From contig NZ_JAOSZE010000007.1 of assembly GCF_025630775.1 (NCBI RefSeq), positions 185,527 to 249,526 of the forward strand: a DNA stretch of 64,000 nucleotides, read 5' to 3'. Numbering within the stretch: position 1 is the stretch's first letter; each line of letters opens with the position of its first letter. The notes under the pieces were generated by a model, which had not been told where the DNA came from, made no database searches, and was given only the letters and a program-made list of their open reading frames with translations. Both the position numbers and the translations under genes were made by a program. This DNA comes from Actinoplanes sp. KI2 (lineage in GTDB: Bacteria > Actinomycetota > Actinomycetes > Mycobacteriales > Micromonosporaceae). Positions 51,042 through 59,601 of this stretch are shown here, piece by piece.

Positions 51042-51555
51042 ACATGGTGACGCCGACCCCGCCGCACGGCCGGAACGACACCGGGACCCGGACGGACCCC
51101 CGTCGGTGCGCGACCCTGATCCGCACCGCGTCGACCGCCTGACACGGGGCCCCGTCCACACTGTCGGACTGGTAGATCACCCGTAGCCAAGCATGTCCGC
51201 CCGGCGCGAGGGTGACCGGCCCCGAGTCAGGAGTGGGACTACTGCCCGGCGTCGGCCCGGGCCGCATCGGCGGCCCGTCGCCGCCCAGCGCGTCCGGAGT
51301 AGCCGTGCCGACCACCGTACGGCCGTGGATCAGGTCCAGGCGCGGGTAGCCGGACAACCGGCAGGAGGTCCGGGACATGTTCTGCAGGGACACCTCGAAC
51401 GCTCCGTCGCCGGCGATCCCGAGCTCGCCCCGGACCTCGCTCATCGCGCAGACGGCCGGGCTCCGCGTGCTCGCGGCGGCCAGATGCGGCGCCACCAGGG
51501 CCAGCACCAGCGTTGCGGGGGGCGCCACCAGGGCGGCCAGCCAGCGGGTTCTCAT
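51025..51555 (-). CDS. DUF4232 exported protein
   Basis: A 176-residue protein with an uncleaved or cleaved leader (MRTRWLAALVAPPATLVLAL, then APHLAAA) and DUF4232 features: VCAMSEVRGELGIAGDGAFE, SLQNMSRTSCRLSGYPRLDL, VTLAPGGHAWLRVIYQ, and a terminal Cys in VSFRPCGGVGV. I set the start at MRTRW because the longer frame upstream is Arg/Cys-rich and lacks a leader. It converges on the SARP regulator with a 17-base tail overlap. It is a distant relative of the DUF4232 protein at 46431. Confidence 0.82.
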   Translation of the reverse strand: MRTRWLAALVAPPATLVLALVAPHLAAASTRSPAVCAMSEVRGELGIAGDGAFEVSLQNMSRTSCRLSGYPRLDLIHGRTVVGTATPDALGGDGPPMRPGPTPGSSPTPDSGPVTLAPGGHAWLRVIYQSDSVDGAPCQAVDAVRIRVAHRRGSVRVPVSFRPCGGVGVTMFTPAL

Positions 51556-51697
51556 CCGCCCACCATGGCTGCCGGCACTGCACGTCGGCTGATGGTTCGC
51601 TGACCCGCATTCCCGTAGTCCGCATTGCGCTGCGCCGGACAGACGGCAGGGCATGACTCGACGAGTCATGCCCTGCCGTCCGGCTATCGCGCGGTCC

Positions 51698-52501
51698 TCA
51701 TGCCGCCAGGCGGCGCACGACGTAGTTGGATTGGTAGATCTTGCGTTTGGTGACCCGGGCACCGGTGTGCGGGGAGTCGTACATGTAGCCGTTGCCCGCG
51801 TAGATGCCGACGTGCGATCCGTACGAGCCGGACCGGAACACGATCAGGTCACCGATCTGCGCCTTGCTCTTGGCGACCGCGATGCCGTACTTCTGCTGCA
51901 GGTTCGCCTTGTGCGGCAGCGACTTGCCGATCGTCTTCTGGTAGACGTAGAGCGTGAAACCGGAACAGTCGAACCGCTTGGGGCCCGCGGCACCGAACTT
52001 GTAGAGCGCGCCGACGTGCTTGTTCGCCTCGGCGAGGATGCGGGCACCGGTGTCGCTCTTGACCGTGACCGACAGGTTGACCCCGGTGTGCGAGGTGTAC
52101 GTGTCGTTGCCCAGGTAGACCGCCCGGAGGTAGCCCGAGACCGCCGGCTTCGCGTAGAGGTTCGCGACGCCGTCGCCGTTCAGAGTCGCGGCCGTCGCAT
52201 TGATCCATTTGCCGGAGCGGTAGGCCTGCAACCGGACCGTTCCGGACGTGACCGCCGCGCCGGTGCCGGGGTCGGTGTACCGCACGGTCACCCGCACCTG
52301 TTGGCCCTTGGTGATGCTGCGGGCACTGATGGCGGTGCGCACCGAGGGCGTGACCTTCGCGTCGGCCTCGGCGGCGACGGGAGTCACCGCGTAGGTGGCG
52401 GGGGTCGCGATCAGCTGGCCGGCGCCGAGGCACAAGCCCAGGGACAGCGCGGCGGTAACGGTGCCGATCGACATGCGGCGGCTCGAATGGTGTTGGTGCA
52501 C
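51698..52501 (-). CDS. Secreted NlpC/P60 cell-wall hydrolase under riboswitch control
   Basis: A 267-residue secreted peptidase. After a leader (SIGTVTAALSLGLCLGAGQL) and an Ig-like beta domain (~45-140: VRVTVRYTDPGTGAAVTSGT), the C-terminal NlpC/P60 domain has the catalytic Cys in RFDCSGFTLYVYQ and His in GSHVGIYAGNGYMYD. It would cut peptide stems of peptidoglycan. The GTG start is placed just after the riboswitch's conserved 3' part. c-di-AMP binding is expected to lower its expression, as in related resuscitation/wall genes. Confidence 0.88.
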   Translation of the reverse strand: MHQHHSSRRMSIGTVTAALSLGLCLGAGQLIATPATYAVTPVAAEADAKVTPSVRTAISARSITKGQQVRVTVRYTDPGTGAAVTSGTVRLQAYRSGKWINATAATLNGDGVANLYAKPAVSGYLRAVYLGNDTYTSHTGVNLSVTVKSDTGARILAEANKHVGALYKFGAAGPKRFDCSGFTLYVYQKTIGKSLPHKANLQQKYGIAVAKSKAQIGDLIVFRSGSYGSHVGIYAGNGYMYDSPHTGARVTKRKIYQSNYVVRRLAA

Positions 52502-52514
52502 GGAAAGAGATCCC

Positions 52515-52690
52515 TCCGGCACGCCTGCGAGGTTAGCTGTCGGGTTCGGGCGGGAAGGTTGCCCGGCCGCGGATCGCGGCTTCACCCCGAGGTTGCCCGT
52601 GCGCCGCTACTGGAGCGGGTCGCGCAGGAGCTGGACCAAAAGATCGGGTCCCCCGTCCCTGCCCCCGTATGCCTTGTGGTTGTGCGGTGC
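52515..52690 (-). ncRNA. ydaO: c-di-AMP riboswitch (ydaO-yuaA type)
   Basis: Read on the minus strand, the leader of the NlpC/P60 gene ends with GACAGCTAACCTCGCAGGCG, the most conserved 3' block of the ydaO/yuaA class. It is preceded by CCGAACCC, GGGCAACC (twice) and GGGGTGAA, also class hallmarks. Actinobacterial examples lie before Rpf and NlpC/P60 wall hydrolases, as here. The 5' limit is approximate; 52691-52900 shows no gene. Confidence 0.88.
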
Positions 52691-53094
52691 CAGTGGTCGC
52701 GACGATCCAACCCGGGGCAGGGCTCGGCGTGAGCCGGTTCGACGCGAGCCGGGCAGCAGGTGCGACCGGCGCTTCCTTGCTACCTCACTGCGCGCCCACC
52801 AAGAGTCCACGTGCCATTACGCCACGTAATTGCCTGGCGGACGGTGTCCGGGTCTTTATCTGATCGAGAAGAATTTCGTCACGCCACGCGTTCGCGTGGG
52901 CGCTCTAGGTTGAGTTTGCGGGTGAATCACAACACACAGAAAGTTGCCGGGATGCGCGCCGCCGTCGGCACTCCCGGTTCTGGTGGCCGATTGCGGTCGT
53001 CCGAAGGTCTGATCGCGGGCTCCGCCCGCTGGTCACGGGATGCGACACCATGCCCGAGCCGGGCCTGGCCGCGTGGCGTCTGACCGTGCGCACG

Positions 53095-53138
53095 CTCGAC
53101 CAGCCGGCACCGAGGATCAGCGGAGCCGGCTGGTCGAG
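53095..53138 (-). terminator. Terminator after the MMPL gene
   Basis: CTCGACCAGCCGGC and its exact complement form a 14-bp stem with a 16-base loop, 18 bp past the leftward MMPL stop. Confidence 0.8.
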
Positions 53139-53156
53139 AGGCGTCGGAGGGCACGG

Positions 53157-55259
53157 CTAATCGGATAGTCGATCACCGGCGAGTGCGGGGGCCGGCGGGG
53201 CGGCCGGAGCGGGGCGCGGCGCGGCGGCCGGCAGCAGGCTCGCCAGCCAGGCGGGGAGCCACCAGTTGGCCCCGCCGAGAAGCTCCATCAGCGACGGGAC
53301 GAGGACCATGCGGACCACCGTGGCGTCGAGCAGGACGGCGGTGGCCAGGCCGAGGCCGAACTGCTTGACCGCGATGTCACCGGCGAGCAGGACGGTCGCG
53401 AAGACCAGGACCATGATGGCGGCCGCCGCGGTGATGACCCGCGCGGTGTGCGACAGGCCTCGGGCCACCCCCTCGGGAGTTGCGGCGCCCGCGTCGTACT
53501 CCTCGCGGATGCGGGAGATGAGGAAGACCTCGTAGTCGGTGGAGAGGCCGAAGAGGATCGGGAAGATGAACAGCGGAACCCACGTGGTGATCGGCATGGC
53601 CTCCGGGAAGCCGAGCAGGTGGCCGAACCAGCCCCACTGGACGACGACGGTGAGGACGCCGTACGCGGCGAGCGTCGAGAGCAAAGTCATCACGGCCGCC
53701 TTGACCGCGATCACGACCGAGCGCACCAGCGTGAGCAGGACGAGCAGCGACAGGCCGACGACCACGGCGACGAGCCAGGGTAGGCGGCTGCCGACGGCAT
53801 CGGCGAAGTCGATGGTGCCGGCGTTGGGGCCGCCGATGTAGACACCGGGTGGGTCGACGCTGTCGCGCAGGTGGTGTACGAGAGCCGGGGTGGCCGCGTC
53901 CTGCGCGCCGGTCGCCGGGTAGGCAACGAAGAGCTGCGCGGCGCCGTCCGGGCTGGTCCGCGGCGGGGTTACGCCGGCCACGCCGGGGGTTGCGCGTACC
54001 GCCTCGGCCACGTGCGCCATGTTCACCGTGGCGGACGAGGAAACGAAGACCAGTGGCGCGTCGTAGCCGGCGCCGAAGCCCGCGGCAAGCATCTGGTGGG
54101 CCTGATAGGCCATCGTGGAATGCGGCGCGGTGCTGGAGTCCTCGAAGCTCAGCCGCATCGACAGCGCGGGCGCGGCCAGCGTGAGCATCACCGCGGCGCC
54201 GACGACCAGTGCGACGACCGGGCGGCGCTGCATGACGCCGGCCCAGCGCTCGGCGAGCGGGCTGCGGGTGGCGGTGCGGCCCAGGTACGGCAGACGCAGC
54301 CGGTCGATGTTGTGGCCGGCGAAGCCGAGCAGCGCGGGCAGCAACGTGATCGCCGTGACCATGGTCATCAGGACGGTGACCGAGGCGGCGACCGCGGTCG
54401 CGTTCAACAGTTGCTGCCGCATGACGAGCAGGCCGAGCATCGCGATGACAACCGTGGTGCCGGCGAACAGTACCGACCGGCCGGCGGTGGTGAGCGCGGT
54501 GACCGTGGCCGCGTGCGGGTTCTCGCCGTCGTGCAGCGCCTCGCGGTAACGGGTGACGATGAACAGCGCGTAGTCGACGCCGACCCCGAGACCGATGAGG
54601 GTAGCGACGACGGGCGTGAACGACGGCGCCGGCAGCAGGTGGCCGAGCAGGTCGATGAGGGCGAGGCCGGTGCCGATCCCGAGCAGCCCGGTGATCAGGG
54701 GCAGACCCATGGCCAGCAGCGACCCGAAGCTGACCAGCAGCACGACCATGGCGGCAAGCACGCCGAAGCCCTCGGTCGGTCCGCCGTACGGGACCTCGGC
54801 GGCGAGCACCGACCCGCCGTCGAACGCGAACGTGACGCCGTCGCCGCTCGCGGCATGCGCGGCGTCGATCAGTCCCCGGGCGGTGGACGTCGGTATCTGC
54901 GACTGGTCCGATTCGATGCTGACGAATCCGGTACGCCCGTCCGACGACGCCTGAAGCGGGCCGGACACGTGCAGGCCGGGGGCGGCGGCGACGCGGGCGA
55001 GCAGCGCGTCGAGGCCCGGGGCGTTGCGGGCCCCGGCGTCGGCCCGGACCGCCAGCGTGAGGGAGTCGCCCCGCTGTCCCGGGAAGTGCCGGTCGAGGAT
55101 CCGCTGGGCCTGCCCCGAATCGCTCGAGCCGCCCGTGAAGTCGTTGTCGGCGGCCGCCGCGTACCGGAAACCGATCGTCATGATCAGGGCGGCTCCGACC
55201 ATCCAGAGTACGACGACGAGGCGTCGCCGCCGGTAACAGAAGCTGGCAAGCTGTTTCAT
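53157..55259 (-). CDS. MMPL/RND-family membrane transporter
   Basis: A 700-residue transporter starting MKQLASFCYRRRRLVVVLWM. It has two matching halves, each with one helix, a large outer domain (~35-165 and ~390-510) and five helices. Signatures include SFGSLLAMGLPLITGLLGIG, IGLGVGVDYALFIVTRYREA and FGLSTDYEVFLISRIREEYD, the paired charged motifs used for proton coupling. MMPL proteins export lipids or drugs. It lies 80 bp after the response regulator on the same strand, so it is a likely target and operon partner of the two-component system. A Pro/Ala tail ends the protein. Confidence 0.93.
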   Translation of the reverse strand: MKQLASFCYRRRRLVVVLWMVGAALIMTIGFRYAAAADNDFTGGSSDSGQAQRILDRHFPGQRGDSLTLAVRADAGARNAPGLDALLARVAAAPGLHVSGPLQASSDGRTGFVSIESDQSQIPTSTARGLIDAAHAASGDGVTFAFDGGSVLAAEVPYGGPTEGFGVLAAMVVLLVSFGSLLAMGLPLITGLLGIGTGLALIDLLGHLLPAPSFTPVVATLIGLGVGVDYALFIVTRYREALHDGENPHAATVTALTTAGRSVLFAGTTVVIAMLGLLVMRQQLLNATAVAASVTVLMTMVTAITLLPALLGFAGHNIDRLRLPYLGRTATRSPLAERWAGVMQRRPVVALVVGAAVMLTLAAPALSMRLSFEDSSTAPHSTMAYQAHQMLAAGFGAGYDAPLVFVSSSATVNMAHVAEAVRATPGVAGVTPPRTSPDGAAQLFVAYPATGAQDAATPALVHHLRDSVDPPGVYIGGPNAGTIDFADAVGSRLPWLVAVVVGLSLLVLLTLVRSVVIAVKAAVMTLLSTLAAYGVLTVVVQWGWFGHLLGFPEAMPITTWVPLFIFPILFGLSTDYEVFLISRIREEYDAGAATPEGVARGLSHTARVITAAAAIMVLVFATVLLAGDIAVKQFGLGLATAVLLDATVVRMVLVPSLMELLGGANWWLPAWLASLLPAAAPRPAPAAPPAPALAGDRLSD

Positions 55260-55339
55260 GGCGGTAGCCTCGCGCCTGCGGTGCGCCACCCGAGTCCGGC
55301 TGCGGAAGTCACTTCGGGCCGCGCCTACCGCGGCGGATG

Positions 55340-56011
55340 TCACTCCGGGGGAGTACCGGGGGTTATCAGCCCGCTTTCGTACGCCAGCACGACCAACTGG
55401 GCCCGGTCGCGCACCGCCAGCTTCGACATCATCCGGCTGACGTGGGTCTTCACGGTGAGCGGGCTCAGGTGCAGCACGGCGGCGATCTCGTCGTTGGAAA
55501 GGCCGCCGGCGACCCTGGTCAGGACGTCGCGTTCCCGCTCGGTGAGGGCGGCCAGCGCCTGCGGCTTGGTCGCGTTCGGCCGGGGCCGCCCGACCAGATC
55601 GGCGATCAGGCGGCGGGTGATGCCCGGTGAGAGCAGCGCGTCGCCGCGCGCGACGACCCGGATGGCGTGCACCAGGTCGCCGGGCTCGATGTCCTTCACC
55701 AGGAAGCCGCTCGCTCCGTACCGCAGGGCCTGATAGACATACTCGTCCGACTCGTACGTGGTCAGCACGAGCACCCGTACGCCCGCGAGATCGTCGTCCG
55801 CGCCGATACGCCGGGTTGCCTCCAGGCCGTCCACGCCGGGCATCCGGATGTCCATCAGCACGACGTCGGCGCGGTTGTCCCGGGCGACCCGTACGGCCTG
55901 CGCGCCATCGGCCGCCTCGCCGACCACCTCGATGCCGTCGACGCCGGTCAGCAGCACCCGGAAACCGGCGCGGATCAGCGCCTGGTCGTCGGCGAGCACC
56001 ACCCGGATCAC
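55340..56011 (-). CDS. NarL/LuxR-type response regulator
   Basis: A 223-residue regulator from GTG. The receiver has DD at 8-9, the phosphoacceptor Asp54 in VVLMDIRMPGVDG, and LVKDIEPG. The C-terminal LuxR-type helix-turn-helix reads LTERERDVLTRVAGGLSNDE, IAAVLHLSPLTVKTHVSRMM. The start overlaps the kinase stop (GTGA). It pairs with the kinase upstream and probably controls the MMPL gene downstream. Confidence 0.95.
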   Translation of the reverse strand: MIRVVLADDQALIRAGFRVLLTGVDGIEVVGEAADGAQAVRVARDNRADVVLMDIRMPGVDGLEATRRIGADDDLAGVRVLVLTTYESDEYVYQALRYGASGFLVKDIEPGDLVHAIRVVARGDALLSPGITRRLIADLVGRPRPNATKPQALAALTERERDVLTRVAGGLSNDEIAAVLHLSPLTVKTHVSRMMSKLAVRDRAQLVVLAYESGLITPGTPPE

Positions 56012-57213
56012 GACGCCGGCCCGTCGAGCGGGAGGGTCGCGTGGACGGCGAAACCGCCGCGGATGCCCGGGCCGGCGTGGAAGGTGCCGCCGATCGAACC
56101 GGCACGTTCCCGCATGCCGTTCAGCCCGTGCCCGGTCGGCCTCCCGGAAACACCCACACCGGTGTCGACGACGTCGATGACCAGGTGGCCGTTCTCGACC
56201 GCGAGGGTCACGGCGGCCGTGGCCGGCCCGGCGTGGCGCAGCACGTTGGTCAGGGACTCCTGAATGATCCGGTACGCCGTGACGTCCACCGAGGCGGCTC
56301 GCGGCGGCGCCGGCACGGGCGCCGAGAGGGCAACCGGCACGCCCGCCCGCCGGACCGTGCCGACCAGCACGTCCAGGTCGTCGAGCCCGGGCGTCGGGTG
56401 GACGGGGTCCCGGTCGTCGGCCTGGCGCAGCACGTTGAGGATCGCCCGTAGCTCGCGCAGCCCGTCCTTGCTCGCGGCCCGGATCGCGGCGATCGCCTCC
56501 GCGGCCTCCTTGGGCGGGTCGGTCAGCACGTGCGCGGCCGCCGCGGCCTGCACGCTGATCGTCGCCATCGTGTGGGCCACCACGTCGTGCAGCTCGCGCG
56601 CGATGCGCAGCCGCTCCGCGTCGACCCGGCGGCGGGCCTCCTCCTCGCGACTGCGCTCCGCCTGCCGGGCCCGGTCGCGCGCCTCGTTCAGGTACGCCTT
56701 GCGGTTCGCCGCCGCCAGCCCCAGCCCCACCGCGACGAGCAGCTCGAACGGCGCGACGGTCGCCGCGCCGCCGAACGACTGGTACGGCCCCAGGATGCCG
56801 CCGGCGAGGGTGAGCACGACGATCGCGACGACGGCGGGGAGGACCGCCCGCCGAAGGCCGCCTTCCACGACCACCGCATAGAGGGCGATGGTGGGCGCGA
56901 TCAGCGCGGCGCCGTAGACAAAACCCAGCATCGAGTACGCCGATGTCAGCGCAACCGTGAGGGCCAGCACCGCGATCGGCCACCGGCGGCGCCAGGCCAG
57001 CGCGATCCCGGCCGCCGTGACCAGCAGGTAGGCGGGCCAGGGCGGCGGATGGACACCGGGTGGGAGGGCGTGCGACGGGTCCGTGGGGTAGGACTCGCCC
57101 AGCGAACCGAACACGATCAGCAGCGTCGCCGTGGTGACGCCGAGCCAGTCCCACAACGGACCGGAGGGCCACCACTTCGGTGGCCCCGCTACCGGCCTGG
57201 CCACGCCGCTCAT
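56008..57213 (-). CDS. Sensor histidine kinase, HisKA_3/NarX-like
   Basis: A 401-residue kinase. The N-terminal ~165 residues hold about five membrane helices with little outer sequence, so it probably senses a membrane or intramembrane signal. The dimerisation helix includes RIARELHDVVAHTM, with the phosphorylated His near 208, and the ATPase has VTAYRIIQESLTNVLRHA, DTGVGVSG and GHGLNGMRERAGSIGG. It is the first gene of the kinase-regulator-MMPL unit. Confidence 0.95.
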   Translation of the reverse strand: MSGVARPVAGPPKWWPSGPLWDWLGVTTATLLIVFGSLGESYPTDPSHALPPGVHPPPWPAYLLVTAAGIALAWRRRWPIAVLALTVALTSAYSMLGFVYGAALIAPTIALYAVVVEGGLRRAVLPAVVAIVVLTLAGGILGPYQSFGGAATVAPFELLVAVGLGLAAANRKAYLNEARDRARQAERSREEEARRRVDAERLRIARELHDVVAHTMATISVQAAAAAHVLTDPPKEAAEAIAAIRAASKDGLRELRAILNVLRQADDRDPVHPTPGLDDLDVLVGTVRRAGVPVALSAPVPAPPRAASVDVTAYRIIQESLTNVLRHAGPATAAVTLAVENGHLVIDVVDTGVGVSGRPTGHGLNGMRERAGSIGGTFHAGPGIRGGFAVHATLPLDGPAS

Positions 57214-57333
57214 AGCGCCGAGCCTACGGCGTCAACGGCCGGTGCCGCGTACGCCGGAAGTAGGCGACCTCCTACTCCCGGCGATGTACCACCCGCCGGT
57301 TGTACCTGTTTCGCGGGTGCGCAGAATGGTGCG

Positions 57334-57864
57334 GTGACCGGACATACGGACGCAGCTCAAGGTGAGAAGGCGTCGGGGAAAACCGGCGCGGCGGCTGCTC
57401 GGATCGGGCGGCCGGCGCTCGGTGTGCTGTTGATGCTGCTGGGAGGCTTCTGGGCGCTGGCCAACCTCGGGCTGTGGAACAACTTCGTGATCGGCGTGGT
57501 GATGGCCGGCGCGGGGCTGGTCCTGGTGCTGGTGAGGCCGTTACGGTGGCGACTGGCCGGGCCGGTGATAGCGCTGGTCACGGTCGTCGGGTCGCTTGCC
57601 GGGACGTTGCGGCGGGACTACTACGTCTGTTGCATGTTCGGTTACAACATGTGGCGGGGGTGGCCGCTCGTTTGGCTCAACCGCGGCGCCGACGGCGATA
57701 CGGAGCAAGAAGCTCGGCGACTCGCATTGCAGCAGCACTGGTCGGCCGACCCGACCAGGCTGACCATCGCCATGGTGTTCTGGGCTTGCGCCGGACTCGT
57801 GGTCGTGGGCGTGGTGACCCTGGCGGCGCGCCGGGCTACCCGACGCCCGCACCAATCCGAGTAG
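57334..57864 (+). CDS. Small three- or four-helix membrane protein
   Basis: A 176-residue protein from GTG (VTGHTDAAQGEKASG). Helices lie near residues 27-47 (LGVLLMLLGGFWALANLGLW), 50-70, 75-95 and 150-170. A loop contains YYVCCMFGYNMWRGWPLVWL. No family recognised. It faces away from the kinase across ~120 bp and converges with the epoxide hydrolase. Confidence 0.7.
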   Translation: MTGHTDAAQGEKASGKTGAAAARIGRPALGVLLMLLGGFWALANLGLWNNFVIGVVMAGAGLVLVLVRPLRWRLAGPVIALVTVVGSLAGTLRRDYYVCCMFGYNMWRGWPLVWLNRGADGDTEQEARRLALQQHWSADPTRLTIAMVFWACAGLVVVGVVTLAARRATRRPHQSE

Positions 57865-57877
57865 CCGGCCGGCCGTT

Positions 57878-58966
57878 CTACCTCGACGGCGAGCCGGTGC
57901 CGGTCGGTGCGAGCGTAGGGAATTGGCGGTGGCCAAGCTTGACGGCGCGTCGTAGGTCGGCGGCATAGGCCTCCGGCTGTTCCCACGCCGCGAAATGACC
58001 GCCGGCGGGATGCTCGACGTATTCGACGATGTTGACGAACGCTTCGGCGTAGCTGCGCGGCGCGGGCTTGATGTCGCGAGGGAAAGCCGACAGAAGCGTC
58101 GGCGTTTCGACGCGGGCAGGGATAACAGCGGGCTCGGTGTAGGTGGCGAACGACGTCCCGATCGTGCCGGTGACCCAGTACGCGGTGATCCAGGTCAGGA
58201 GTTCGTCCGTGGTGAAGGCCGCGTCGTCCGACCATGCCTGGAGCTTCTCGGCGATCCAGGCCGCGAGTCCGGCGGGGGAGTCCCCGAGGGCGACGGCGAG
58301 CGTGTTGGGCCGGGTGGACTGCTCTGCGATGTACCCACCCTCGGCGCGGAACCACTGCGCCGCCCGGCCGAGGTACGCAGCCGCGTCAGGCGTCAGGTCG
58401 GACGGGTCGGCGGTGGCCGCATGGCGCGGGGAGACGTTGGTGAGGTGCAGGGAGGCAACCCGCTCCCGGTGTTCGGCGGCCAGAATCTCCGCGACGTCGC
58501 CTCCGACGTCGCCGCCGGACACGGTGTAGCGGGCGTACCCGAGGGTGTCGAGGGCGTCCGCGACGATTCGCGCGATGCGGCCGACCGACATGCCGGGCGC
58601 GGTCAGCGGGGGCGCGAACGGAAAGCCGGGCAGCGCAGGAACCACGACGTGCATGTCGGCGAGCAGGGGCAGGAGGCGTTCGAAACGGAGCACCGAGTCG
58701 GGCCAGCCATGCAACAGCACCACGACGGGTGCGTCGGCGTCGGCGGCTCGCTGGTGAATCAGGCGGAGTGCGGCGTCGCCGGCACCTACCGTCGCCCACG
58801 GATACCGCCCGATGCGGCGCTCGTGCACGGACCAGTCGTAGCCGTTGGACCAGCGGTCGAGCAGCGTGGTCAGGTCGGTGTTGCGAACTCCGCGCGTCTT
58901 GTCATCGTTCCAAGGGGTCGCGATGCGGCGCGTCCGCTGGAGGCGTTCGTGCAGGTCATCGATCAT
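57878..58966 (-). CDS. Epoxide hydrolase with N-terminal EHN domain
   Basis: A 362-residue alpha/beta hydrolase. Residues ~1-95 match the epoxide hydrolase N-terminal domain (RIATPWNDDKTRGVRNTDLT, LLDRWSNGYDWSVHE). The hydrolase core shows LLHGWPDSVLRFERLLPLL and GGDVGGDVAEILAAEH with the nucleophile Asp, and the base His in HPAGGHFAAWEQPE. It would open an epoxide to a diol. The ATG at 58966 sits on the edge of a 43-bp palindrome; the start has no ribosome site. Confidence 0.88.
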   Translation of the reverse strand: MIDDLHERLQRTRRIATPWNDDKTRGVRNTDLTTLLDRWSNGYDWSVHERRIGRYPWATVGAGDAALRLIHQRAADADAPVVVLLHGWPDSVLRFERLLPLLADMHVVVPALPGFPFAPPLTAPGMSVGRIARIVADALDTLGYARYTVSGGDVGGDVAEILAAEHRERVASLHLTNVSPRHAATADPSDLTPDAAAYLGRAAQWFRAEGGYIAEQSTRPNTLAVALGDSPAGLAAWIAEKLQAWSDDAAFTTDELLTWITAYWVTGTIGTSFATYTEPAVIPARVETPTLLSAFPRDIKPAPRSYAEAFVNIVEYVEHPAGGHFAAWEQPEAYAADLRRAVKLGHRQFPTLAPTGTGSPSR

Positions 58967-59006
58967 GTGTATGAGCATACACATCATGTGTATGCTCATA
59001 CACATG
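58964..59006. promoter_or_regulatory. Perfect 43-bp palindrome spanning both divergent start codons
   Basis: The sequence is symmetric around 58985. Each half contains the palindromic-looking word GTGTATGAGCATACAC or its complement flanked by CAT/ATG. The outermost CAT and ATG are the start codons of the epoxide hydrolase and the TetR gene. It must be both operator and promoter region, and suggests two TetR dimers and leaderless or overlapping transcripts. Confidence 0.85.
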
Positions 59007-59564
59007 GTGGTACGTGACGCGGCCGACACCAAGCGGCGGATCCTGGAGTCGGCACAGCGCCTCTTCGCCGGGCTCGGCTATACGGCGGTGACCGTCAAAG
59101 GGGTAGCTGACGCCGCCGGGGTCTCGCCGAACCTCATCACCCGCTACTTCGGCGGGAAGGACGGCTTGTTCCTGGCGGCCACCCGGGTGGAGATCCCGGT
59201 CGTGGACTCCTTCGCCGGCGATCTGTCATCGCTCGGCTCCCGCCTCGCCGCCAACATCGTGCGGCGTTGGTTCGGTCAGCCCGGGGAGGATCCGTTGCTT
59301 CTGTTGCAACGGGCGTCCGGGGAACGCCCGGAGGCGGCGGAAGCGCTCGCTGCCTTCCTCGACCGGAACTCCCTCGAACCGCTGCGTCGCTACCTGCGCG
59401 ACAGCGGCCTCGATGAGGCGACCGCTCGCGACCGGGCCGCCGCGATCGACGCCTTCGTGCTCGGCGTCTCCACCCGCCGCCGGATACTGCGGGCCGCCCT
59501 CGGGGATGCCGGCGAGCTCGAAGCCTGGCTCGGCGCCACCATCCAGCGCCTCGCCGACGGATGA
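59004..59564 (+). CDS. TetR-family regulator divergent from the epoxide hydrolase
   Basis: A 186-residue regulator: DTKRRILESAQRLFAGLGYT, VTVKGVADAAGVSPNLITRY and FGGKDGLFLAATRVEI form the helix-turn-helix. The ligand domain resembles the TetR_C_17-type group (FAGDLSSLGSRLAANIVRRW). The ATG at 59004 ends the 43-bp palindrome. Earlier in-frame starts lie inside the palindrome or in the neighbour. It should repress both genes, relieved by an epoxide or related ligand. Confidence 0.9.
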   Translation: MVVRDAADTKRRILESAQRLFAGLGYTAVTVKGVADAAGVSPNLITRYFGGKDGLFLAATRVEIPVVDSFAGDLSSLGSRLAANIVRRWFGQPGEDPLLLLQRASGERPEAAEALAAFLDRNSLEPLRRYLRDSGLDEATARDRAAAIDAFVLGVSTRRRILRAALGDAGELEAWLGATIQRLADG

Positions 59565-59601
59565 CAGCAGTCGCAGCGCGCGGAGCTCACAGCGCATGAG
59601 G

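Noticed and set aside
47946..51161. A 1071-codon antisense frame opposite the first SARP regulator.
   Set aside because: Composition is Gln/Val/Gly/Arg-rich noise and the sense strand has XRE, SARP, P-loop and TPR motifs.
55260..56105. An N-terminal extension of the MMPL protein into the response regulator.
   Set aside because: The extension is Arg/Pro/Ala noise on the wrong frame of the regulator gene; MKQLASFCYRRRR at 55259 is the normal MMPL start.
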